A stretch of DNA of 64,000 bases from Notospermus geniculatus (lineage: Eukaryota; Nemertea; Pilidiophora; Heteronemertea; Lineidae), in NCBI GenBank assembly GCA_002633025.1, contig NMRB01002090.1, positions 50,758 to 114,757 on the forward strand, read 5' to 3'. The notes below the pieces were generated by a model that was given only the letters and a program-made list of their open reading frames with translations, was not told where the DNA came from and made no database searches. Within the stretch, counting starts at the first letter, position 1. Each line of letters opens with the position of its first letter. Below, in pieces: positions 53,601 to 63,434 of this stretch. A program made the translations under genes and the position numbers.

Positions 53601-56600
53601 GAATAAACTGCAGCTCTCAGGAATCAATAAACATGCCATCACCAGTGGCCGAGTCTGATGTGTCCCGATCCTGAGATAATCAGTGGTTCTTCTTAGCGCT
53701 TGTTCCCAACATCACTGCCGTACACCTCATGTAGGGAGGGCTAAGATTAAGAACCACTGATTACCTCAGACTGGGTATGATGAAGACGGCAGCCTACTGC
53801 TAATTTGGCACGTTGATGCTGAGATGTTACTCTCAACCACTTCAGAATGGATTACAGATTCATTCATGTAGAACATCTCAAGTACAATGTAGTTTAAAGG
53901 CAACAAATTTTGGACAATGATAGGTTCCACTTTTGTGAAGGCCCATTTCCTTGAACTTCACATAGGATACGACTGACTGCTCTGCATATGTGATTGCAAG
54001 TGGTAGGTGGTGGATTTTTGAAACCAGATAAAAAACATCATTTGAAACCGGAAACAAATGCGCTAATGGAAATCTACACCTTTCTGTCCCAACACGGTGA
54101 TCAACAGTGTCACATAAACATGCCATAAAACCTTGCCATTAAAACATCTAAACTGTGTGGCAGTCTAGGAAAACCCGTCATATGTCGCTGAATGACCAAC
54201 AAGGGCTGTCAGATTGCCTGTGCATTGATCTACCTACTGTTTATCTGTTACGTAGTACATTTCAGCTATTGAAATGTGCGGGTTCAGCAAGGCCATTAAC
54301 ACTTTCCTCAAATGCGACATCCGCCAGGTTTTCCTAGACTGCCACACAACTACAATGTATAACCTAGCTACACGAGTGAGACGTCCGTGTACATACCACC
54401 AGACACTGACCTGTTCTTCCCACGTGATTTCCGTGGTGATCCGCTCAAAACAGTCGTACATGTAGTTATACTGAAACAAACGAATTCAGGTTGAATTTGA
54501 ATTAAGAGAAAATAACAGGAAATTCATGATTATTTTAAAAGGCCAAGGATCAGCTGACCAACTAGGTAGGTTTCCTGTCTCACAGGATGATGAATTCACT
54601 GAGCTGCTAATGAATTCATTGAGTTACTGATGAATATTCACTGAGTTATTGATGAATTCATTGAGTTATACTGATGAATTCATTGAGTTACTGATGAATT
54701 CACTGAGTTACTGATGAATTCGCTGAGTTACTGATGGATTCACCTAGTAACTGACGAATTCGATAAATTACTGATGAATTCATTGAGTTACTGATGGATT
54801 CATTGAGTTGCTGATGAATTCACTCAGTCATTGATGAATTCATTGAGTTACTGATGAATATTCATCTTTCCATCGGGGCCGAAGCCAAAGCATTATTGCC
54901 CCTGCTGAGTATGGAAGAGGCCATCTCAAGCTACTCATGTTCTTCACTTGGATGGGGTCTTAATACTTGCCCTTGCAAAGGTAAACGGGTCAGGGCACCA
55001 CGGCTTAAAGCGAATGGCTCGCGGGGTTTGTTTTGATTTTTGGTGGTACCTCCCATAGAGAGTGAACCTAGTCTCCAGGCAAAGCCGTGCTCCAGTCATA
55101 TGCAAAACCTGTGCAGGTATGCGAACGTGCACCTGGGGACGAGGTTCCATTAAAAATTTGTTAAAATGGGATAATGACAGTTTCAAATTCAGTCGGTCAA
55201 AATGTACATTTTGTACTATTCACATTGATTTTGAAGTGGTAGATTTTGCAGAATACGCCTCCGAAGTTTGGCTGTCTAATGCATTTCCCATTAAACTAAA
55301 ATCCTTCATTCGCCTTTTTCTCAAAACGGCGCTTGATTTGAGGACATGTCAACAAACAACTGTCAACAAACCCCGCGAGCCATTCGCTTTAATACTGTCC
55401 CATGTGACGGACAACCAGAAAAGGTTGGCTGCACCTTGGAGGAATACTCAGGTTTTATTCCTCCAAAGGCTGCACTGAAATTACTGTGACTTACATAGGG
55501 TGAGAATATTTTAACCCATCTTGACCTCTTTCCCTCCCTGGCATACTCAAAGTTAAAACTCATGCCCTCCTCGTCGATGTCAAATTGCTTGATGTCGTCC
55601 CACGCAAACTCTATCACTTGTGACTGAAATGGAAAATAGCCGAGTCACTCGCCATACTGTCGTCAGGTCCACATTCGGCAAGTTTGATAGCCCTTCGCAA
55701 TAGGGGCATTTGACAATTATAGATGAGTTTCGCTAGCGCCATCTTGTCAATAATTAGGTCATCACCATGGGGATCTTGCGCATGCGGCCCCCACTGGGGG
55801 AAAAGAACCCGGATGCGAGTTGTCTGCCAACGTTAAAAGCAATGAAAATTCCGCGGAGTTTTCTGCTGCGCAGTATTTTTGCATTTTTATAGTGATTAAT
55901 CAATGCAAATTTTAACTTATGGCCCTAACACGTTTCCTCTAATCATGAGGAACTGTTTCGATTCATTAATCATGAAGATAAAGTCAGATACCGTGAAAAA
56001 CTTGATGTTTTATCAGCGACGATCCATGAAAAACAACACGCTTTCGCGTTGGCATCCTATTTGCGCATGCGTAAGCTATGTTGGGACTGGGCACCAGTGT
56101 AGGGCCTGGACTAGACATTCCCATGGTGATGACCTGATTATTGGCAAGATGGCGCTAGCGAAACTGATCTATATGGCCTAATATCAGCTTATTCCGAGCA
56201 GTGGTTTAGGAGAACATGTATAAAACCAAGGCCCCTCCGCCTGGCATAGTCGGCTCAGCAAAAAACAAAGCGACCGTATCCACAGTGTGGATATGGTCTA
56301 ATAAACATAACAATCACTTCAATCCTGTTAAAGATAATGTATCACGGGTATTTTTGCGTGCCATGAAAACCGTCGTTTATTTACCGTTCGTTTGTTTGTG
56401 TCCAGTTTTTCTTTGTCTTATGAGTAATTTGTTGGTGGCATGCCCCTCTAGAAATTCTTTTGATACTGAAAGTATTCAATTTGGTGGGTTGGCATGTCCC
56501 AAAAGTCCAAAATAACATAATGTAAACATCCATGTTTACAAACATTGAATGTAAACAATGAAGTCATGATACATTATCTTTAATCTTTCTGTGGGCAACA

Positions 56601-59600
56601 TCATCCAGGATGACTTCTCTATGTGATACGATATGCATACCTCTGGTGTGCCGTCTTCCTTAGCTGCTTGAAGTTTGAAATTTTTTGTACCAAACACAGC
56701 GATCACATGACCGTCCTTCCGCGAATCACAGGCACAATGTGGAAATGCAATCTCTCCGTAACCATCCAACTTATGACAGGTTTTGAGGTACTGAAAATTA
56801 CAAACAAAAAGTTCCTTTATTTATCATGTTCTTCTCCCAAATGACCATTGGGGCAATCTCACAATCTCTCAAAATTACAAATTTCATATTTTAGTGGATT
56901 ACATCCCTAGATAAGAGTACATGTACGTTTGGAGTTGACCGTGTTCAAAATGCTATTCTAAGGCAGCAAAGCAACAGCAGTTGCACAAATATTCTGTTGG
57001 CAATGGATTCAAGATGGCAGCGTTTGATTCTCTATTCAGACACAACGCTTGATCTAGGAATTTTTGAATGATTAGCAACTTTGCAAATGAAAATTTGTTA
57101 AACACATGATTTGATTAGCAATTCTATAATTTGATTAGCAGTGTCTTCGAATATCACCGAGTCCTATCTGTAGTGTGTTTATAATACCGGTAGCTGGCTC
57201 ATTTATGCAGACAGTGATTACCAGGGGGATAGCGAACTAGCTACCTTTAGTTCAATCAGCAGACTAGAGATGGTGCGATGATTAGTCAACATCGTTAGGT
57301 CTTGCAATGCACACAACACATAAATTATGATAAGGATGTCTGTTTAGTTCGCTCTGAACCCTAGCGATGGCACGACGATTAGGCCAAGGTTCTACTATTT
57401 CCAACACGGATAAGTAGCATGGAATGGAAGGCACTGTTTGATTCGCTACCAGTGTGAATCATTTTAAGAATTTTTAAATTTTAATTCGCAAAGTGCCGTT
57501 TTTCATTTGCAAACTGCGATGTGAATCCGCTTAAATCAAGCCTTGCAGACACCTTGACTGGCACGACCAGTTCGCTTTAACTCTGGTTATTGACTAGTTA
57601 AAGACCAGAGACACCTTCGAATACTAGACAAGCTAATTCCAACACCTCCGCATTAGTCATATACCAATGATGGCCTTTCCCCTTACCTCCAATTTCTTCC
57701 CAGACTCCTGCAAACTTTTCAACTCGTAAAGCTTTTCTCCTGATTTTATACTGCCACGGCTGACGTCATCGACAGCCTGAAAAATGACGATAAAGATGCC
57801 AGTGATTTCCCGTTTGCAACAAATCTCCTTTTTTTAATTAGTATAATCACGAATGAATACCTTTATGACAAGTAACAGTGAAAAAACCTATCGCAGTAGA
57901 CGCCATACACCGGGGATGTCGTGTTCTAATCAGCGTTTAACAGTCAATGGAACCTTGGCTACCGTATCTTGGCAGCAAGCAGAGTAAAGATACTGACAAG
58001 GACTGCTGTCAACAAAAGCAATGTACCATACACAACCACGGGCCTGTTTCATATAAAGTGACTTTAAGCTAATGGTACCTTTAAGCAAATGGAAAATGCA
58101 TTGAGTCAATGGTACTATTAGCTTAAAGTCACTTTATGAAACAGGCCCCAGATGTACAAGGCTTGTAGCCATTTGTGCCTCAAAAGCCAAGTTCGACTGG
58201 TACCAAAGGGTCGATTGGATCGGTCCGACCGGCAAATCGAAATCCACAGAACCAGAGGGTAGCCACCCACACGACGTCATATTTGACCTATATACTGAGG
58301 TCAAGTCATACCCTCAGCGATTTGAGTGTTGAACTCAACTGTACCACTTGACAAGATGGCGGTGAAGAAAATTTAAGACAAATTTCATTTTTGCTTTTCC
58401 CCTTTTTGGTGCATTTGAAGCAATAACATGTCCATGTCGTCAATGCTACAACATTATTCATTGTGCCAAGGAGCTCGACTGACCGCGCTCCAGGGCATCC
58501 TTGAAGTTCAGGCATGGGTGTGAACAGCTCTCCTTCACAAGTGTGGACAGCTCTCCTCGAGCCGCCTTTGAGGAGCTCAACTGATTGAGCTCCTGCAGAT
58601 TTCAAACGTGAAGCACTGATTATTCATGGCTCGAGATCAAAATATTTTTCAATTTGTATCTTGTGCCATGTGTGCCGGCATCCGCCATGTTTGACAAGAG
58701 TTGAGCGTTCGCGTGGAACTCCTACTCGACATGCGCAGATGGTGGAATATTGACCACAATGTCAATCACGTGCAATTTTTTCGGGACCCGCACAATTCCC
58801 TGGAGTATACCAATCAAACTTGGCCAAATGCAGACAGAATGGACCTGTGCTGCCCCCTACAATCATCATATTATTTGACAGAGGTTTCCTTTAAGTCTTA
58901 CCTGCCAGAATAAGAAATTCACAATGGCATCATTATGGTGTAGGACTGATTCTTTGGACAGGGAGAAGAGCCACTTTCTTAAAGTGATACACGTGGCCGT
59001 GGCAGTACTATAGTTTTGTATGTACAAGTTGTGAGGGAATTCGTTCGGCTGGAGTTTCCGTTCTGAAAGAAAACAACTGGTTTGTTTCACATTGTCAGAG
59101 TGGGGCAACGGTAAGATCCCAGCCTGTTACCACAGAGGCACCAGGTTTGATCACCAGTCGCCCAATCTTCATGTGATAAGCCTAGCGTACATCAGTGGTG
59201 GATCCAAGGGGGGTGCCCGGCGCACGCCCCCCCCCATTCAGCTGCCGAGCAGCAAAAATTTTGGAAGGCATATAATCAGACCCCTGATTTTCATTTAAAA
59301 GGAAGTTCAATCTGGCCTGCCCAGGTGCCAGGAAATCACGTTTCCGGCACTTTTACTCCCAAATTTTCGGGGATTTGCGCTCCAGGGAATGGGGTTTGCC
59401 CATTCCACGCCCCCCCCCCCCCCCCGTTCGGCAACTTCTGGATCTGCGACTGTACATGACACTTGCAACTGGAGACAACTAGTCGCCACTGAGCTACTGG
59501 CGACTGGGAGGATCTAGCTGGAACTGGAGGCGACTGATCAGTCGCCAGAAACGGTCGCTGTATGCACCCTTGCGACTCGCTGGAACTGTGATTTTGCCAG

Positions 59601-62600
59601 TCGCCGCGAGTTGCGCATTTCAACTTTCTAGCGACTAGTTGTACCCAGTTTCGTTCACTCGCTGCGATGTACGCGGGCTTGCAACTGATCAGTGCCAGTT
59701 TTCTAAACGAAACCTAGTCTCGTCGAGTCTCAACGCCCTGGATGTTACCTGAGTTGCTGCCAGTCACAAGTGCGATGTACGTGGTCAGGACATGACGACT
59801 GATTGGATCCTCATAGTTTCACTGAGTTGCTGAATTTGTGATGAGCGCGCAGCGCGTACAGTGGAACCTCTCATTAAGGACACCTCTGGGACTGACAAAT
59901 GTTGTCCTTAATAGACGATATCACTCCAAAAGAGCGCAGCACCTGACGGGTAACTACAGCGTCATGACGTCCCGTACTCATTCCATGACATCTTGACTTG
60001 AGACGACGTCATGATCGCTGAAACAAGTGGAGGTTTTTCGAGTGACGTCATGGCGTTCAGAATGGGGCACGGGACGTCGTGATGCTGAAGGCCTAGCTAG
60101 CTACCCGTCAGGTGCTGCGCTCTATTGGAGTGATAGAGTCTATTGAGAGGTTTCCTGATTACAGAGGTAGAAATAAATAGAAGTGGCCAGTTTGGGACTG
60201 AACTTCGCTGTCCTTAATAGAGAGGTGCCCTCCTGACAGAGGTATCCGTTAAGGGAGGTTCCACTGTAATCATTTAATTTTTGACAAACAACACCAAAAT
60301 TTGTCATTCCAGCTCTCATTTTTTGTTGTTGAGTATGCCAGCGACTTACCAAAATTGTATTCTTCTATTTCGAACAGGGCAAAATACATGGCAGTTTCTT
60401 CATCCATATTCAACTTGGCCACAACAGCCTGAAGAGAAAGAAACATAAAAGTGACTTTATCTTTCGGAAAGGTTGACCCAGATCTTCTTCCTGAGGTACA
60501 GATATGAGATTGGCGATCAGTACGAATCATGGAGGGTGAAAGGCCATATCAAAGAGGGCCGAAGGTCCGGGGGGAGCGCGAGGGTGGTCATTTTGTCATT
60601 TGGGAACGCCAGAGGGGCTACTTCCAGACATTTCAGGCGCCAACATCCAATGCTCTCACATGGCGAGAATCTATTGAACAGGTGAGATAACCGAACGGAG
60701 TTTTGGAAACTGTACCACGCCGTCTGCTTCAAACCCCGATGCCAGGACACGAGGCCATGCATGCATTCATATACATACAAAAGCTTACCGATGTTCTGGC
60801 ATCGAGGTTGATGGTATTTAGTATCGCAAAACTGATTCTGACGTCATTTTGCCCACGTACATGTAGAAAACAGCCAAACAAGTATCTGCCACTATTCCCG
60901 CCACCATTACGATGCCGTTCCAAACTTGGGCATGCTACTACAGTTCATTCACAGTGTCAGCGTAGTGGGTGTTGGGCTTGTACATGATTGGACACAGGAT
61001 TTTACCGCACCACAAGTGCCCCCATGCTTGCTCACATGACTCCGGCAGGGAGTATTGGGAGAAAGATCAGGCATATGTCGGAGACATGCGAAACTACCCT
61101 TATAACTTCACTCCACCATGGGTGGGGGTGGGGGTGGGCACGCTCTGCCTCTTACTTACTATGATTGTTCATTATCAACGCCAATCCTCATCAGTGGAAT
61201 ATCTTGTTCCAGAACACCATTCACTAACATGCCCAGTTTGACTGGGCGCCTTCCCTTTCCTTCCTCTCCTCGACGTCTCACACACAAATGACCGAGTCAC
61301 AGCTCGCGCCATTTGGCGGCGCTTGTGGTGCCCACTGACTGGGCTGTTTGTCTGCTCTGCGTTGCCTTGGTGGTGGCGAGGGCGATCAGCAAAGGTTCAG
61401 CAGGCGCGGCGGGAAGGCGGTTTGACATTCTAACGATCTCGTTGAACGTGGTTGAACAGCCCAAACAAGACCATGTAGGCCTAGTACATCTATACCCTCC
61501 CCCATTTTTATTGCCGATTTACACAAATCTCACGACCCAACTTTTTGGACTCGAAAACCCGGAAATCCGCGTTTCTGCGGAGAAATCTCATGTCTGCACA
61601 GAGAATCAACTTGCTGGGAAAACTTGCAAGTGGAGGTGCACATTTTTGACTCCCAGATGCAGCCAAGTACACCAAACTCGTTCGTAAACATATCAGCTGA
61701 TGAAATAACCCGAGGTGATCCCAGGTTCCTCAAGGGTTACACCAGGAATATCTCCTTATTAAACCCACGGACGTCTAATATCAATAATCAAGACATCAAT
61801 GCAACAGTGTCGATTAGGTACAAACCATTTACATGTACGTCCTCGAAAATATATACTGTTAGTTAATTAATCATGGTATATTGGCTCGACTTCCCAAGGA
61901 GATACACACATTTTTTCTCTACGATGACGATGTACAAGGAGCATGTAGATTATGTACAGGGTGGAGTGATCTTCAGCGCAGCTGGCCATCTCACCATGTA
62001 CAAAACATAGGGTAATATTAGTTTTTTACGTTGGTGGATATTTGGGGAAATTGCTGGAATGAAGATTAACCACTTCAGTACCAAACATCTTACTACTATA
62101 ATAGGAGAGCCTCTCCTTACTCATGCAAATGAGGGGTCGTGACCTCACTGAACTCACACTGGATTGGGCCGCGGAAAGTGGGTCGTGGCCTCCGACGGAT
62201 TTGTACATCATACTACATCTAAATTCGGCCAATTTCCAGTGCTTGATAGAACAGACGNTTCCCAAGGAGATACACACATTTTTTCTCTACGATGACGATG
62301 TACAAGGAGCATGTAGATTATGTACAGGGTGGAGTGATCTTCAGCGCAGCTGGCCATCTCACCATGTACAAAACATAGGGTAATATTAGTTTTTTACGTT
62401 GGTGGATATTTGGGGAAATTGCTGGAATGAAGGTTAACCACTTCAGTAACAAACATCATTATGACGTACAGCCATGTCCGAACGCGGCAGCAAGAGCCGG
62501 CGGAACATACATGTAGTGCCGCATGCGGCGCTTTGGAAGCACTCTTCGGCACCAAAACCCGATTTTGCGGCACCCAACTCTAACAAGTCGTTTCAGTTAT

Positions 62601-63434
62601 CCTTGCAGCAGATATCTGTCCGTGCTGTGGATCGTCAATTGCGCATGATAGTAGAGACATCTGGTAGTAGACGGACAAACCAATGGCTATAGTCTTGGTC
62701 CGCCAGCTTGCGCAAGTTGAACGATGTCATCAAAGTCGCCACCTGGTGGTCATCTCACACAACATACTTATGCAGCACCCAGAAATTTTGAAGTGAAAAT
62801 AGCGGCACTGGAAACCCTGAGGTCCGGGCAGGTCTGACGTCACATAGTACATTTTTGTATGCGACTTTTGTGCATAACATACATGTACACCTGACAGCAT
62901 GGTTGCATCATGATGCCACACTGACCAGAAACCAGTCATTACAGATGCTCGAAGAATTTTCCTTCAAATGTATTCCAAAATGCTTCTAGACAAATTGACT
63001 GCTCTAATAAGTCAGCAGGTGATAGGATGACTGTGGTGATGACGGTGGAGATGGCCTATATCCTCAACTGTACTGCCACTTTAATCATTTGCCTACTTTA
63101 GTAGGTTTACAAACGACACTGAGTAAATTTGGGGAATACTTTCGCAGAATTTACCTTCCATTTAGTAAACTTTGATCAAGGTTCACTGCAACCATCTACC
63201 GGTACCCAACATGAAAATCCTTTTAGGAACTTTTTACACCCTCCTGCGTAATTGCAATGCGTTTATACTTTATACCAACTGCTGACATGACTGATACCTC
63301 TTCCGAAGTATGCCCTACTAAATGCTTACCTCAAAAACTTGGTCTGTGGTATTTGAATTCTTGATCGTGACAGTGAGCACAGTTCTGTCGGGGAGGAGCA
63401 CCTTAAGTTCAACATCATTTGAGGAGTTACAATT
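50560..63434 (-). CDS. SNX27: SNX27 gene, 9 exons, 5' end outside window
   Basis: SNX27 is an endosomal PDZ-PX-FERM sorting nexin that couples cargo to retromer for recycling to the plasma membrane. Nine minus-strand exons with AG/GT borders join in one frame: 63330-63434, 60350-60428, 58902-59062, 57687-57776, 56641-56790, 55495-55623, 54411-54470, 52882-52938, 50560-50625. The total is 897 nt, 298 codons plus TAA. They encode the whole FERM-like module (F1, F2, F3) and the tail. KLQPNEFPHNLYIQNYSTA, AVDDVSRGSIKSGEKLYEL, IAFPHCACDSRKDGHVIAVF and YAREGKRSRWVKIF match SNX27 better than SNX17 or SNX31. The PDZ and PX exons lie beyond 64000. The tail is unlike vertebrate SNX27 (see findings). 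Confidence 0.95.
50704..51357. mobile_element. Repeat family F, intact copy in last SNX27 intron
   Basis: The inverted ends are TTAACCCTTTTGCACC and GGCGCATAAGGGTTAA. It contains the single GTCTATATCTC target word that is duplicated around the Penelope-like insertion at 25566-27212. About 650 bp, non-coding. Confidence 0.8.
51530..51830 (+). repeat. Repeat family B, copy 2
   Basis: Matches 6245-6545 through TCAAAATTACAAATTT, AAAGGCAGCAAAGCCACAGC and TTGATTCAAGATGGCAGC. Confidence 0.75.
51888..52018. mobile_element. Hairpin MITE
   Basis: ACACAGAAAGTCCGATAGTG-type arms, with CCTATCGG and inverse inside. About 130 bp in an SNX27 intron. Confidence 0.85.
52882..52938 (-). CDS. SNX27: SNX27 penultimate exon: S/T/N linker
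   Basis: The exon is 57 nt, CACTTTTCAG acceptor, TCG|gtaaga donor, phase 0. It encodes SRMVNNGNQTTASTTSESS, a polar, probably disordered linker between the F3 lobe and the tail. Confidence 0.82.
53093..53590. mobile_element. MITE with GGCCTGTTCCACTGG-type ends
   Basis: TAGTAGGGCCTGTTCCACTG at left and the inverse of CCAGTGGGACATTACTA at right. The interior is rich in GTCGTAG/CTACGA words. About 500 bp. Confidence 0.65.
53660..53776. mobile_element. Hairpin MITE
   Basis: CTGAGATAATCAGTGGTTCT and AGAACCACTGATTACCTCAG mirror each other. About 115 bp. Confidence 0.85.
54152..54350. mobile_element. MITE family E, copy 3
   Basis: The most intact copy, with ends GTGTGGCAGTCTAGGAAAAC and inverse. 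See 8920 and 9588. Confidence 0.88.
54411..54470 (-). CDS. SNX27: SNX27 exon: end of F3 lobe
   Basis: The exon is 60 nt, phase 0, encoding YNYMYDCFERITTEITWEEQ. It matches YMHECFERVFCELKW of vertebrate SNX27. The following boundary is where human SNX27 isoforms diverge, by my recollection. Confidence 0.95.
54582..54868 (-). repeat. 20-bp satellite, second array (inverted)
   Basis: About 14 units of ATGAATTCATTGAGTTACTG, the inverse of the unit at 39975-40838. Lies in an SNX27 intron. Confidence 0.95.
55005..55392. mobile_element. MITE with identical 28-bp ends
   Basis: TTAAAGCGAATGGCTCGCGG plus GGTTTGTT is exactly mirrored at both ends. About 390 bp, non-coding, 100 bp from the exon at 55495. 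Perfect ends point to a recent insertion. Confidence 0.9.
55495..55623 (-). CDS. SNX27: SNX27 exon: F3 lobe core
   Basis: The exon is 129 nt, phase 0, acceptor CATTTCAG, donor TAT|gtaagt. It encodes SQVIEFAWDDIKQFDIDEEG then MSFNFEYAREGKRSRWVKIF and SPY. Very close to the vertebrate block with [20 protein letters not shown]. Confidence 0.96.
55718..56172. mobile_element. MITE with ATAGATGAGTTTCGCTAGCG ends
   Basis: Inverted ends of about 55 bp including GCTAGCGCCATCTTG and TCATCACCATGG. About 455 bp in an SNX27 intron, about 95 bp from the exon. Confidence 0.88.
56641..56790 (-). CDS. SNX27: SNX27 exon: F2/F3 junction
   Basis: The exon is 150 nt, phase 0, acceptor TTTTCAG, donor GAG|gtatgc. 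It encodes YLKTCHKLDGYGEIAFPHCA then CDSRKDGHVIAVFGTKNFKL. The FPHCACDSR block is a hallmark of SNX27. Confidence 0.97.
56850..57050 (+). repeat. Repeat family B, copy 3
   Basis: It shares AAATTACAAATTTCATATTTTAGTGGATTACATC and later words with copy 2. A detached right end (ACACCTTGACTGGCACGACC) lies at 57546-57565, suggesting an insertion of about 490 bp between. That insert is AT-rich with no ORF. Confidence 0.65.
57687..57776 (-). CDS. SNX27: SNX27 exon: F2 lobe helix
   Basis: The exon is 90 nt, phase 0, encoding AVDDVSRGSIKSGEKLYELK then SLQESGKKLE. It matches [20 protein letters not shown] of vertebrate SNX27. Confidence 0.96.
58040..58149. mobile_element. MITE family D, SNX27 intron copy
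   Basis: GGGCCTGTTTCATATAAAGT and its inverse, about 110 bp; nearly the same as 25183-25304. Confidence 0.9.
58902..59062 (-). CDS. SNX27: SNX27 exon: F1/F2
   Basis: The exon is 161 nt, phase 1 entry, acceptor TTCTTTCAG, donor CAG|gtaaga. It encodes RKLQPNEFPHNLYIQNYSTA, then CITLRKWLFSLSKE and NDAIVNFLFWQ. Diagnostic SNX27 match. Confidence 0.97.
59195..59455. repeat. GGGGCGGATCC-ended repeat
   Basis: GTGGTGGATCCAAGGGGGGT at left, CTTCTGGATCTGCGACTG at right, with a run of 16 C at 59410-59425. It abuts MITE family C copy 2. Confidence 0.6.
59449..59860. mobile_element. MITE family C, copy 2 (inverted to copy 1)
   Basis: Reverse-complement counterpart of 12013-12513; see there. Fully non-coding. 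Confidence 0.85.
59857..60268. mobile_element. TACAGTGGAACCTC-ended MITE with MITE family G nested inside
   Basis: Outer ends TACAGTGGAACCTC and GGAGGTTCCACTGTA, with TTGTCCTTAATAGA inside each arm. Inner 59916-60140 is a copy of family G (GATATCACTCCAAAAGAGCG and inverse), cutting a CCTTAATAGA word. Confidence 0.85.
60350..60428 (-). CDS. SNX27: SNX27 exon: F1 lobe
   Basis: The exon is 79 nt, acceptor CTTCAG, donor G|gtaagt, phase 0 to 1. It encodes AVVAKLNMDEETAMYFALFE then IEEYNF. It matches [20 protein letters not shown]. Confidence 0.96.
60429..63329 (-). other. SNX27 intron, 2.9 kb
   Basis: Mostly unique-looking. It holds a 199-bp direct duplication (61891-62089 and 62259-62457) whose second copy begins right after the single N at 62258, a likely assembly artefact. 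No additional exon supported. Confidence 0.5.
63330..63434 (-). CDS. SNX27: SNX27 exon: start of FERM F1
   Basis: The exon is 105 nt, phase 0, acceptor TCTTTTCAG, donor GAG|gtaagc. It encodes NCNSSNDVELKVLLPDRTVL then TVTIKNSNTTDQVFE, matching [20 protein letters not shown] of vertebrate SNX27 just after the PX domain. Confidence 0.96.

Noticed and set aside
50560-63434. Calling the right-hand gene SNX17 because of its IGDGDL end
   Set aside because: Every FERM exon matches SNX27-specific blocks (KLxPNEFPHxLYIQNY, AVDDVxxGxIK, FPHCACDSR), which SNX17 lacks.
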